From positions 36,682,077 to 36,746,076 of the forward strand of contig OX411557.1 of assembly GCA_948146395.1 (NCBI GenBank): a stretch of 64,000 nucleotides of DNA, written 5' to 3'. The position numbers were made by a program, and so were the translations under genes. Below the pieces are notes generated by a model. It saw only the letters and a list, made by a program, of their open reading frames with translations. It made no database searches and was not told the DNA's origin. Positions within the stretch are counted from its first letter, which is position 1, and each line of letters opens with the position of its first letter. Positions 13,374 through 24,340 of the stretch are shown here, one piece after another. Source of the stretch: Fragum whitleyi. Lineage: Eukaryota; Mollusca; Bivalvia; Cardiida; Cardiidae.

Positions 13374-13780
13374 GGTGGAACATATCTGCCACGAGATTCA
13401 AGAATCATGATAATTTAAAGTGTTCAGGAAATTTATCTCGCAATTCAAAGTTTTCTCAAAAATACTATCCTGATTACCGATATTCGTAAAGTTAAGAATA
13501 TCATGAGCTTGACAATATGAATGATTTTAGAATGAACTGGAAATTAGATTGACTGAGTGTGTGAAGCGAATTGTGAATGAAATTTAAGCGGAGTAATACA
13601 ATATCGATAATTTCGTCAAAATAGGACGAAAATAGCGATATTTAAGAACTATACGTACGTTTTATGGACCAACCAGACGATTTAATCCCCATATAGACAA
13701 TAGAACCGTGGATATTTTAATTCGAATTACATGAAAAGTCGATTGGTTTTGATTATTTCGAATTTGCATTTGTACAATTT
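13374..13780. other. No recognisable feature
   Basis: AT-rich, no motif, no repeat clearly shared with the rest of the window. Confidence 0.35.
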
Positions 13781-13784
13781 TGGA

Positions 13785-13900
13785 GCGTTAATGAATGGTT
13801 TGAGTGAGTGTTTGAAATGAATGAATGGAGCGTTGAGCAAGCGATTAAGTATGGTTTTGATCGGAGTGAGTGTCAATTTCACGAAGTTAATATCTGTATC
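13785..13900. repeat. Dispersed repeat, family D copy 2
   Basis: AATGGTTTGAGTGAGTGTTT, GAATGAATGGAGCGTTGAGC and GTGTCAATTTCACGAAGTTA, in the same order as the copies near 20765 and 39640. Confidence 0.55.
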
Positions 13901-14122
13901 TTATCCCTAAAATAATGAGCAAGGTAGAATTCATGGAAATTAGTTTTCAAATCATCAAGAAACTGCTAACTCGTATCTCGTAGCAGAATTATGCCACAAT
14001 TTATAAATGACTATTTTAAGTGACCTATCATTCAAACGGACACATTTCAAAATAATCTGTTTTTGTGGATGTTATTGTTTTCTTTTTTTTTTTTTTTTTT
14101 TTTTTTTGTCTTGCAATACAAG

Positions 14123-14336
14123 TACCCTATTTCATTCATACAGCATGTACTTCGATTTCAACAACAAATCGGGAAGCGTGTGGTTATTTTTGAAAATCGA
14201 TGTCAGCAGTAGTTTGACCATAACATCTGTCCGCAACGGCTCTGTTTGGGATCAAGTTGCAGTAAAAATGAGCAATTTCAGGCAAATAGACGGAAACTTC
14301 ACAATGAAATACATTATTAAACCACAAAAGCTAAAG
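14123..14336 (+). CDS. Penultimate exon, possible galectin-like protein
   Basis: A long poly-T tract (14081-14107) leads to AG at 14121-14122. The frame then runs open to a strong donor, AAG|GTAAGT, at 14336/14337, ending in phase 0. The encoded piece (FDFNNKSG.., LTITSVRNGSVWDQ.., FRQIDGNFTMKYI) follows the strand pattern of a galectin domain: F-x-F-N start, V-x-N-x-x-x-G-x-W region, then F-x-x-x-G-x-F. The usual sugar-binding H-x-N-x-R and E-x-R residues are not seen; only the Trp is in place. An alternative acceptor (CAG at 14143) would put an ATG right at the exon start (14145). The upstream exon that should supply the first strands was not found. The galectin call is a pattern match by eye. 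Confidence 0.45.
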
Positions 14337-15132
14337 GTAAGTAAACACTGGCAACGAATCTCGCCAAGACCTACGTCGATAGATTAGCATTTTTCGCCAG
14401 GTTTTTTTTTTTCATTTATTTTTTTAACAAAAAAGAAATGTTTGACTACTTTTTCTAGGTATCAATTTTATAAGAGAAGACTTGTCTTTAAAAGACTGCC
14501 CCCTTTCGTCGAATATATATATTGTGCTTAAAAATGTTTAAATTCTTACTTCAACAAAGTATTAAAATAATACATACTGTTGATTTTTTTTAAACAAATT
14601 CAACAATTAAAATTGCACTGATATTAATTGACTAAATTGTCTGCCTCAATCTATCGATATCGAGTATCGCAGGGTAATGTAGATGGGACAGGTTTACCAG
14701 TCTATGACATTAGTTCTGGTCAATTTTAATTCCAGTTTACTTACCGTTGTTACACATTCCGTTCAAATTATGAACTTCCAAAATTCAGTCCTACTATTTG
14801 ACGTTCTGTATCACTACAGACAATTTAAATTATGGCAAAGGCCTATTCTAAATACAGACTTGATATTTGCTGTAGATATGTTACTACGCTACAAGAAAAA
14901 GAATAAATATACATTTTAGCATACAAATACATACACCCAATCGTTTTAATTTACCATTTCTAGCATCTATTTATAACAAAAGTGATTATGTATAACCCTA
15001 TGGACTCTTCCAATGTCTTAAAAATGTATATAAAACATAGCAAGTACAGCTAATATAAGTTGCAGTGACGAGAATTCGATCGGCAACTAAAAACTTTCTC
15101 TTAGAAAGCATTTTTTGTGTCTGTTATTTCAG
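14337..15132 (+). other. Intron between the two galectin-like exons
   Basis: Donor GTAAGT and acceptor TTATTTCAG, phase 0 at both sides. AT-rich, no embedded repeat that I recognise. Confidence 0.5.
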
Positions 15133-15264
15133 ATTGAATGGGACACGTTCGAAGTCCTCGATCTGGACAAAGAATTTGAGCCATACGAGTCGGTACATTT
15201 CTACAGTAACTTCTCAACCTGTCATCGACTATACTTCACGTCTACCAGCATTGGGCAGTATTAA
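15133..15264 (+). CDS. Terminal exon, possible galectin-like protein
   Basis: Joins in phase 0 to the exon ending at 14336. It encodes 43 residues, IEWDTFEVLDLDKEF then a Tyr/Phe-rich end with YSNFST (a glycosylation site, NFS), and stops at TAA 15262-15264. In a galectin fold, K-I-E-W-D-T-F-E-V-L-D would be the F-x-V-Y-V-N-G strand and ESVHFYSN the last L-x-I-x-G-D strand. Together the two exons give about 115 residues, short of the usual 130-residue domain by the missing first strands. No signal peptide or membrane segment is visible in this part. Confidence 0.45.
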   Translation: MEWDTFEVLDLDKEFEPYESVHFYSNFSTCHRLYFTSTSIGQY

Positions 15265-16012
15265 GAAACGATGAGCAATGGAACATGTGTTTGAAATTTC
15301 GAACAGATTTACATGTGCGCGAGGCAAATACATTAAGCTGCCTTAACTGGCTGTTGAAACACTATTGGACCTTATATATATATACAAAATGCATACGGCA
15401 AAGACTCTGGTCTGACTGAATCCGCGGATGCACAGGCTGACCCGATTCTTTGCTTCAAGCACATTTGAAATAATCGACGGTATACCTACGTTGTCTATAA
15501 TTCTCATTAGGGATTACTAAAAAATCGAAAGGTGCCTGAAATTTGATCAAGAGCACTTCTCACGACATGTAAGATAACAATTATAATATTACCTACGCCT
15601 GAGTCTTTGCATCATGTACATTTGAAGTCATAGAAATGTTAAGTACAGGCTCATGTATTCAATTTTAGGAAAGGTAGAGGCAAACGTTCGTTTCACACCT
15701 CGATATAGCCATTTATATAACATCCGTGTCTTTTTTTTCAAATGAAGTCAAGCGAAAAAAAAACTTGTTTGAGACTTTTTGTATGGAACTTTTTTTTCGC
15801 AATTGATAGCTGTAAGCGAAAATTGTTTATTTATTTGAACTTTTTTGTTTATCCATAAGCGTGTTGTTGGTAGTTAAACTATATTTGAATTATTACAAAT
15901 GGTCCATAGAACACTATTTCAAGTTTTTGTATTTATCAATGATTACACACATCTTACTGAATCCTAATTGTTCTAGATTTCAAACAAACTAGGAAAGACT
16001 AGTGACTAGCTC
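15265..16012. other. 3' flank of the galectin-like gene; family G fragments
   Basis: Contains AAAGACTCTGGTCTGACTGA with GATGCACAGGCTGAC at about 15403-15445 and a second similar patch at 15598-15630, matching dispersed family G. No coding sequence. Confidence 0.35.
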
Positions 16013-17233
16013 TAAAGCTATGGTCACATTTACGGCAATTATCGTAGTAAGTCGGACTCCATTTTACCGTAGGCAAGCCGTGTCACTAATACGATCAACT
16101 AAAATTAAGTAAGATAAGGTACATTTAACAAAGGAACCATCGATCTGTTTACGTTAAAAGAAGTACGTGTGAGGAGGAACAACTTCGTAGAACTGCGTAA
16201 AAATAAGAAGTTTAATTAGATTAATTATTAATTTAAATTAATGGAAAATAGCCATTTATTTATTTCCAAAGCCCTGATATCTTGTTTGTCATTCTATATA
16301 TATGAATCATGATCTTCAAATATATCATAAGGTTTAAAACCTAGTATTTCTATCAGTTCCCTTCTGGTATTATAATTATTTTTTTGTAAAAACACGCGAG
16401 TTTCAAACCACTGAATTTACGTGCACTTCATTATTAGATCTTATCAATTTCACCGGTTCTATTCGTACTCTGAACGTAGTCCAATCCCAGTGTTTCCCTG
16501 CTTGGTCGTAGCATTAACTTGACATATGTTTATTAAACGGTTTGTACGGTCAAATGGGGTAAACGATACATTCTCGTTCGGCATGAGTACGATTCAACAA
16601 GATCTTACTACGTTGACTTACATTCAAACATCGAAATAAAATCCTTCTTCGCCTTAGGGATTTCGAACATGCTTATGATTTGTGCAACCACTACGGTAGG
16701 AATATAGAAAAAGTTCAGTCTACGGGCGACTAGATTAAACTACACAGTCTACGGTAGGGTACGTTGAAGTACGACATTCTTTTACTACGTCGAGATAATG
16801 TTAACATCGTGAAACGTGACCGCGATTTTTTAAAACAGACTTTTTCCCTACCCAACCGCAGACAAAAATCATATACACATACTGCAAGAATAGTGAATCG
16901 CTAGTTCAACCTTGGTTAACCGTAGTATCGGGGACAGAAGTTAACGATATCATAGCGTGCTTCTACGGTTAATTTACGGATAAGCAGGGATCAACTACTG
17001 TGACAGTACGGCCAAAGTAACGTACATACCGCGAATAGACTTTTGAACTTTTTTACAATATCCAAGACACTACGGTCAAACTTACGCGTTTGCACTACGT
17101 TACACACTATGCGTAAGCACGGTTTACTTCGACTTACTGCGTAGTATACGCTCAGCTACGTAAACTTTACGGCTGACTACGTTGATGCATAACTACGGCC
17201 AACCACGTTAATTAACGTAAAGGTGACCAAGCC
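16013..17233. mobile_element. TIR element, tandem pair copy 1
   Basis: The left end is GCTATGGTCACATTTACGGC; the right end (CCACGTTAATTAACG, then TAAAGGTGACCAAGCCTTT) is its imperfect inverse. The interior is strikingly rich in CTACG/CGTAG words, mainly toward the right end. No protein. The second copy follows within 2-3 bp. Confidence 0.65.
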
Positions 17234-17235
17234 TT

Positions 17236-18327
17236 TCAGCTATGGTCACATTTACGGCAATTATCGTAGCAAGTCGTACTCCATTTTACCAAAGGCAAAC
17301 CGTATCACTTTTGCGATTAACTAAGTTTAAGTAAAGCAAAGTGCATTTTACAAAGGTGCCATCGAGCAGTTTTCGTAGAAAAAAGCACGTGCGAGTAGGA
17401 AAAACTACGAAGAACTGCGTAAAAATTAGAAGTTTAATTAGACTTATTATTATTTCTTATTTATTGAAAATCGCTATTTATTTATTACCCAAGACCTGAT
17501 ATCTCTTGTTTGTCATTCTAAAGATAAGAATCACGATCTTTAAAAATATAATAAGGTTCAAAACCTAGTATTTCTATCAGTATCCTTCGGGTATTATAAT
17601 TAATTTGTTGTAAAAACACGCGAGTTTCAAACCATTGAATTCACATGCACTTCATGATAAGGTATTATCAATTTCACCGATTCTTTGCGTACTCTGAACG
17701 TTGTCTAGCCCCAGTGTTTCCCTGCTTGGTCGTAGCATTAATTTGGAAAGATGTTAATAAAACGGTTTGTACAGTAAACTAGGATAAACGATACGTTCTA
17801 ATTCGGTAAGAGTACGATTCAACAAGATCTTGCAGCGTTGAACTACATTCAAACTACGACAGAAAATCCCTAAGGATTATACATTGTACGGTAGAAGAAC
17901 GTTCAGTCTACGGGCGACTAGATTAAATTACACAGTCTATGGTAAGGTACGTTGTAGTACGACATTCTTTTACTACGTCGAGATTATGTTTACAGCGTGA
18001 AATGTGACCGCTACTTTTACAACAGACTTTTTCCCTACCTAACCGCGGACAAAAATCAGATACACGTACTGCAAAAGTAGTACATCGTTAGTTCAATCTT
18101 GATTATCGGGAACGAACGTTTACTAGATCATAGCGTGCTACTACGGTTAATTAACGGATAAGCAGGAATCAACTACTGTGACAGTACGGCCGAATTAGGG
18201 ACAAAATAACGTACTATACCATGAATAGACTTTTGAACATTTGTAGCTACGTAAATTCTACGGCTGACTACGTTGATTCATAACTACGACCAACCACGTT
18301 AATTAACGTAAATGTGACCAAGCCTTT
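17236..18327. mobile_element. TIR element, tandem pair copy 2
   Basis: Starts AGCTATGGTCACATTTACGG and ends CGTAAATGTGACCAAGCCTT. It aligns with copy 1 along its length (shared CAGTGTTTCCCTGCTTGGTC, GTCTACGGGCGACTAGATTA and TAAGCAGG..TCAACTACTGTG). It lacks roughly 130 bp of the TACG-rich tract found at 17070-17190 of copy 1. Confidence 0.65.
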
Positions 18328-18925
18328 AATTAGATATTTCCCAGTTTATCAAAGAAAGACAAGTTTTGTCATTCTTATTCGGCAGGGTTCTACTTGGTTA
18401 CCTACCTTGTTAACAAAAACTTTTAATACCATACGACCTCCATTCAAGCTAACAAAGCACTTGCGAACACCTCGGTACAGTCTTGTGTTCAGGAGAGCAG
18501 ATTGCTTGCGAACGTTAGCAAGCGCTTTCTTGCTTTCCTATCCTGAAAATATTTTGTGAGAAGTTATGGAGGGATCAATCAATTGTCTTCTGTTACCTAG
18601 CAACCAGCCATTTTTGAAAGCGCCTCTGGTGCGTTAAAGATAGACAGCTCGCTATATAACTATTAGCGGAGAGCGCTTTCGTATCCTGAACGCAGGGTAG
18701 GTATCCTGATTTATCCAATCGCACGCATCTAACGCCTGTTTGAAGACACTCGCGTCGCTTATGAATTTAGGACCGGACAGAGACATTTTCAGAGATTTAG
18801 CTTATTGATGGTAGAAATTTTGATAGTTGTACCGAATGAATTATTTGTCAATAAAACTTGACTAAATGCATAAAAAAATCCATTTTCAACATTTTTAAAT
18901 GTTACATGGATATCGCGACAGCACC
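18328..18925. other. No recognisable gene
   Basis: One short plus frame (18314-18559) without domain support. AGCAAGCGCTTTCTTGCTTT and GCTTGCGAACGTTAGCAAGC form small palindromes. Nothing more can be supported. Confidence 0.35.
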
Positions 18926-18929
18926 TACC

Positions 18930-19030
18930 CTCGATGTCCCTTTGTTTTTCACGCCAGTATCATCACAGCACTAGCCGTCCATCCCACGTAGGCTTACTAC
19001 TTATTTATCTACCATGTTCCTCAGTGACGT
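18930..19030 (-). repeat. SINE body fragment
   Basis: TATCATCACAGCACTAGCCG and TCCCACGTAGGCTTAC match the body of the SINE at 21005-21305 and 63228-63503 but lack the tRNA-like head. Confidence 0.4.
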
Positions 19031-19264
19031 TTGTGTCACGCTAATTTAGCTGCTATTCCGCACATAGCGTAAAATGAAATTAAATAAAATAGCGTACGTG
19101 AAATTAAAGAAATAATGTCAATCAGTGAGTTTGTAATCTTCATAATTGCACTATTTAAGCGTTGAAAATTATAAATAAAAACCAATCGAGAAATATCAAG
19201 GATCGACAAAAAAAATATTCAACTAATAGAGAATAATTGTTTGTTCCGATGTAAGATTGTTTTT

Positions 19265-19670
19265 TGTAATATGACATACGTCGCGGGAGTGAAATAACCC
19301 CATTGAATATTTTTGATATTACACAGGTGTAATTACACTAGTGGAATAACTATACAAATGAGAGAATAGCAACGCTGTTTTGTTGCCGCGAAAATGACGT
19401 CATTGTGTATATATTGTGACGTCAGTTTTAAACGGAGTTTCAAGATTCGTGGAAAATCGAAATGTAAATTTTGAAGAATTTTTCGCAAAAATTCGGGACA
19501 TGTTATAAATAAAATATAAAATCTGTGCTCATCTGATACCGAATTTATTAAACTCGTCATCTTAAATAGATAAAAACTCGGCACAGCCTCGTTTTTATCT
19601 TTTTGTAGATGACTCGTTTAATAAATTCGGTATTCAATGGCCACTTATTCAATATCCTCTCTTCCTTTAA
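19265..19670. repeat. Dispersed foldback repeat, family E copy 2
   Basis: Near-complete copy: ATACGTCGCGGGAGTGAAAT, ACACAGGTGTAATTACACTA, GTGGAATAACTATACAAATG, then a hairpin of CCGAATTTATTAAACTCGTC against GATGACTCGTTTAATAAATT with loop CTCGGCACAGCCTCG. The copy at 35906-36285 is closely similar. Confidence 0.65.
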
Positions 19671-19839
19671 TGCTCTTCGGCTGATTATCGTGAAATAACG
19701 GTAGACAATCATTCGATGAAACCTAAGACAAAGCAGTGAAATTATCAAAAAAACGTATGCCCCACTTCCGTTAATTTCATCCTATCTATCGTTTTCCTAG
19801 CGGAGTCCGATACGAGACGTCATTATGAACGGTGCATAA

Positions 19840-20280
19840 CAATCCAGTGCAATCTTACACCGAAACAAACAATAAACTTCTACATATTTCAATGATATTT
19901 CAATGATTGAACAACAAAAGCTATATTTTCAGGAGTTGCGGAGCTACGAGTGAAAATATAGCTTTTATTGTTCACGCAATAAAATATAAAATCTAAATCT
20001 AAAAACAAACGATTATTCTGTTAAGTTTGAAAATAAGAGAGCGACAAAATATTAAATTTTCGGTCACATTTTCTTAAAGCATGTCATTTTGCACGTGATT
20101 GCTATGTAACGTCATGGCGTCATTCGTTTATTTGGCTCCGCTTAGATAACGTGAAAAAGGGCGACATAAACGAAACGCAGGATATAACGTTTTGACGATT
20201 CCACTGATTTTTTATCATTTTTATCAAATGATAAACTACCGTTGTTTCTAGATTATCTACAGAAAAGTATTAAAGACACA
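19840..20280. repeat. Foldback repeat, family B copy 1
   Basis: The hairpin at about 19908-19975 has arms TGAACAACAAAAGCTATATT and AATATAGCTTTTATTGTTCA. It is followed by the family-B right side: CATTTTGCACGTGATTGCTA, CGTCATTCGTTTATTTGGCT, TTATCAAATGATAAACTACC. Shared with 25441, 44206 and 60731. Confidence 0.65.
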
Positions 20281-20764
20281 GAAACAGTGTTAGGAGTTTC
20301 TGTCTGTGTATCGAAAGACTAGAGTTAAAAGTGTGATATTGTAAATTTTATTGTAATATTGCTATGATGAACAGTATTGTTCGAGATTCATATGTTATAA
20401 GTCGTCTTGTTGTATTTTCTTTTTGGTAATACATGTTAGTAATTCAACAAAACAAATTTCGACTTTGCTCTTTTGGTTTTCCCTACGTAGATAAATTGAT
20501 ATGATCCTTGAGGTGACAAGAAACCATCTCTTGAGTACGAAAATTTTCAAAATTGATCAGTCCGTAAACTGTCGCACCATGTCAGTCTGAATAGTGTACT
20601 CAGTCCGAACAAGACCCGAATAGAAACTTTTCGCGTTGGGCTTATTTTCTGAATTTAGAAATATCATACTACATTCATATTTAATTATTTGCTAGATGCG
20701 ACCTCTAATTTACATCCACTCGATCGAGTCTCTAGTTGTTGATCTTATTTTTTTAGTAATTTTT

Positions 20765-20885
20765 ACTAGCGTTTTTTAAATGGTTTGAGTGAGTATTTAG
20801 AATGATTGAATTGTTGATTGAACAATTTAGGATAATTTTGATCGGAATGAAAATCAATTTCACGATGTTTTTAATTGTATTCACG
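20765..20885. repeat. Dispersed repeat, family D copy 3
   Basis: AAATGGTTTGAGTGAGTATT, GATTGAACAATTTAGGATAA and ATCAATTTCACGATGTTTTT follow the family-D order. Confidence 0.55.
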
Positions 20886-21004
20886 GTAGTGCCATCGTCA
20901 TTTAACGGGCTGTCAGCTTTGTAGATCAACTCCACTATTATCAATGGTTTTAGGTATAGCAGGGTGGAGCCAAATTATCAAGTACCTGAGTTTAAGGTTG
21001 ATGT

Positions 21005-21305
21005 ATTGTTTGGCATTAAACGCCACTTTCAACATTAGTGCAATTATATCGCGGCGGATAATGGACAGGCTCATGGCTTCCTGTCTTTTTTCTCATCACA
21101 GTAAACGCAGCATTTCAATCGAGCCACTAGCTGCTCATTCCACTTAGACGTAATACTTATCATACACGCATTGGTGGGAGAAAGATCGCTCGTACCACAA
21201 TAACTTTTGTCAAATGTCGGATGAAAATGGCTCAGCTTGGGTTCGAACTCATTACTAAAGGACTGGCAGCCATATGATGTACCGCTGCGCTATAGCCGGA
21301 CTCGC
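21005..21305 (-). repeat. tRNA-derived SINE
   Basis: Read on the minus strand it starts near 21303 with a tRNA-like head (GGCTATAGCGCAGCGGTACA; B-box-like GAGTTCGAACCCAAGC). The body continues through TGACAAAAGTTATTGTGG and the tail reads AATGTTGAAAGTGGCGTTTA. The tail and central blocks match the copies at 40088, 45846 and 63228. Transcribed opposite to the large gene. Confidence 0.65.
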
Positions 21306-21309
21306 TTTA

Positions 21310-23325
21310 AATGCGCTATGTGATGCTACGTAAAATTTACGGGGATGTTACTAGTGCTTCGTATTCTGAAGTCAGACAACGCGAGAACTTTCCGGAAATA
21401 TTGTTTACGAAGTATCTCTAAATAAGTACAAAACTGCGTTATAAACGTTACGCTATGTACGTACGTCGTTGTTTGAATCGTGGTGAAACATTTAAACGTA
21501 TCCAATATATAAATGATGTATATTTATAACGGAGTATTTAACGTTTCTACAACTCAATCTTTAACGGAGAATAATTGTTTGACATTCACGTTTTATCTGT
21601 GCGTGTCTTAACATCTTATTTTAGACTTATGTTATGCTATATATTGCGTAAAAAGCAATGTCAAGTGTGTTCTCGGAATCAGAGATAACGTGTAGGAACA
21701 TTACTTTGAACAAAGAGAAAAGATGTTTTTAGTTTGGCTTTCGAAAGCGGATTTTCTCGTGTATACATGAATATTCGTAAAGAAGAATGCACAGACTAAC
21801 ATTGACAATATGAACCAAGTTCATTAATGTATTAAGCAAATTTAAGAATGTCAGTGAAAATTTTCGAAGTCAACAACAGCGACGATATCACTAAAACATT
21901 GTTGGAAGAATTTTTTTTATTTTGTTTTTGTAACAAAAATTCCGGGGAGTAAAAGAAACCCATTGGATATTAAAAAATACAGACTACGTGAATTCATACG
22001 TGAAAAGATTCATACGTGAAAAGAATTTTGACTATTTGTGCATATAGAAATGAATATCTTAACGTTACAGTAAAATGAAGCCAAGAAGTAGTGTAATGAG
22101 ATCATCTACAAACGGCGTAATAGGTTTCTCAGAAGGTCCTAAATCAGCATCATCGGATACCCCGAGGTCTCCCTATTTGCTACGCTATATCAACATAGCG
22201 TTGCGAATAGCGAGACCCGAGGTATCCGAAGATGTTAAATTAATACATTCTATCAAATATATTATATTTTTTTCAAATATTTTCCAGGAAATCATAACAG
22301 AACAGAAAATGTCGTTTTGGTGAAATACAGAAATTTTTTTAATTCATTGTCTATTCAAGAAAAATGTCATAAAACCCTCATGTACTTATCTTTGTGAAAC
22401 ATTGAAACTCATTTGAAAAATATCGGTGTTTTATGAGCCCTATGTAATATTCTCCATTTGTTGATTTAAAATGATGGTTTAAACGTTCTTGGCATATACT
22501 AACTGTACACATAGCTTTGAAGACTGTATAGACTAAGATCATCCTGCACAGACGTGCAGTCTGATCGTAGCCTAAACAATCTTTCTACTATTATTACTTT
22601 TTGGTGAAAGATTGCCCAAAGTTGGTATTCGTTTCGAAACCAACAACAACAACAACAACATATTTCAGCAGAAACAGGTTTAAAAAAAGAATGAGGATAC
22701 GACTAAAGTGTAACAATAAAACTCGTAATGTATTCAAGAATGATTATGGTGTTGGATTTATGACCTTTAAAACCTACTCGCTTGAAACAGAGACGTTTAA
22801 ATTTGATTTATCTGAAGTTTATGTAAATCAACTTCTACGCATTCTCTTTAAAAAACGTAAGGTATAGTTTGACGTTAACGTTAAATAGGTGTGTATGTGC
22901 AAATACGTTTTGTTGTTGAAATTCATATCGTGGTATTCATCAACGATCGAGTTATACGTAGGACACTACAAACATTGCTTGACTTCGACATAAAAAACAA
23001 GAAGCCTTTTACGCGTTTCTCGTTTTTGTGATATTTTGGAATAATCGTGGATGATAATTATTGTATAGAATATAATGTTCCCTCTAGTGTAAGAATGATG
23101 CATGTTTACCTTTTTGTTAGTGAGCATGAAAATTTATATTTTGTCGAAACACGAATTCACGTTCGTAGTTCAATTAATTGATCTTTCATGAAAAACAAAC
23201 GCTTAGTCTATTTCTGCAAAGAAAATATGAGGCAAAATGAGCATACCTAAGGAATACAAGTACATACTATTGTGAAGAGTTCGAGAGTTTTTCACAGTAA
23301 ACTCAAGTCGTTTGCTTTTTTGCAT
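21310..23325. other. Gene-free stretch with one hairpin and a CAA run
   Basis: A short family-E-like fragment lies at about 21935-21990. A strong hairpin is at 22149-22234. A (CAA)n run sits at 22638-22660. The reading frame 22601-22867 is not supported by a proper ATG or domain. Confidence 0.35.
22149..22234. repeat. Large inverted repeat (hairpin)
   Basis: CATCGGATACCCCGAGGTCT pairs with AGACCCGAGGTATCCGAAGATG, and inside it CTATTTGCTACGCTATAT pairs with TAGCGTTGCGAATAG. No second copy was noticed in the window. Confidence 0.6.
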
Positions 23326-23327
23326 AT

Positions 23328-23890
23328 ACAGTAAAACGTGTGTTAGCGACCACTTAGGGGACCACAAAAAAGTGGTTGCTTATGAAAATGGTCGCTTAAA
23401 ACAAGATTTAATGATCAATAACACCAGTCATTTGATTTCATATATTAATTGTCGCAAATTCTTTCTGAATCCTATGGATTCGTACCGAATCGTCTCATGG
23501 GTTCCAATATTTATTAAATTCAAAGGTAAATAATATTACTTTTAAGAATGTTATCTTTTTCAGAGAATTTGCTTACACTAATGGGTCTTTTTATGATGAT
23601 TGCTTAAGCCTTTGCCGTTTAATCCCTGCTTGTTACGTGTCTGTGATTTTATGATTGAGAAAACATTGTGAAAAAAGAAGAAATTGCTTCTGATAAGCAA
23701 TTTCTTTCTTTTTCCACACTATTTTCTACCCTACTGAATGTTTATTTTTCAAATCAAATTCACTTTAAATTTTCGTCTGCAAAACCTTTGAATTTGGACA
23801 GGTCCAAAATTTTGTAAAACAGGAAAAGGTTAAAAAGTGCTCGTTTAATAAAAATGGTCATCCAGCAAGACTATAAATGATGTTCTTGAA
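23328..23890. mobile_element. TACAGTAAA MITE, family F copy 1, carrying a nested insertion
   Basis: The left end is TACAGTAAAACGTGTGTTAG followed by CGACCACTTAGGGGACCACA and TGGTCGCTTAA, as in the copies at 27619, 58136 and 61270. The piggyBac-type MITE at 23608-23829 lies inside it. The right end (about 23860, AAAATGGTCATCC) is degraded. Confidence 0.55.
23608..23829. mobile_element. piggyBac-type MITE, family A copy 1 (222 bp)
   Basis: Flanked on both sides by TTAA (23604-23607 and 23830-23833), the piggyBac target duplication. The inverted ends are CCTTTGCCGTTTAA and, on the other strand, CCTTTTCCTGTTTTA. The centre has the hairpin AAGAAATTGCTTCTGATAAG and its partner. A near-identical 221-bp copy is at 33898-34118. 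Confidence 0.75.
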
Positions 23891-24340
23891 CTAAGAATGG
23901 TTTCTTTTTTTTTTCAAAACGCACAAAAATACTGAAGTTACTAAAGTTAAATGTCAATAAATGACAAATAAAAATGCGTAGTATAATAAATGGAGTGTGA
24001 AGAATGACATTCAGTGTTTAGCCATTGTGAAAATGTTTCGTTTGCTGAAATGCATCAGAAAAGGTTGTTAATAAATATTTGCTTTCGTATAGCCTGGTTA
24101 ATTTGACCCGATTTTGACCTCTGTCGAAAAAATGCTTAAATAACAATTACCGACAAATTTTATCAATTACTAAAAAGTGTAATACATTCAAAATCGTTTT
24201 TTATTCATTCCTATGAAAACACATGCAAAGCCGAGTAGGAATAATAAGATTTTTATTCATCTAAATAGCAGGGGTCAGATTCAAGTCAATAAAACCGCAC
24301 TATACTCGAATAACAAAATTTTGAAAATCTTAAAGTGAAC
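23891..24340 (+). promoter_or_regulatory. Presumed 5' flank/5' UTR of the large gene, no clear promoter motif
   Basis: This AT-rich stretch lies upstream of the start codon at 24341. I see no convincing TATA or initiator element. The true transcription start may lie in an upstream non-coding exon. Confidence 0.25.

Noticed and set aside
14007..14122. Upstream ATG extending the galectin-like exon
   Set aside because: The added residues are mostly Phe from a poly-T tract, which is the pyrimidine tract of the splice acceptor.
9213..14123. Joining the small secreted protein to the galectin-like exons
   Set aside because: The available donor (9212/9213) is phase 0 and the acceptor needs phase 2; no bridging exon was found.
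22601..22867. 88-residue basic frame
   Set aside because: It lacks a proper ATG start, includes the CAA repeat and matches no family.
24335..24340. Upstream GTG start for the large gene
   Set aside because: Animals start at ATG; the ATG at 24341 has a good Kozak context.
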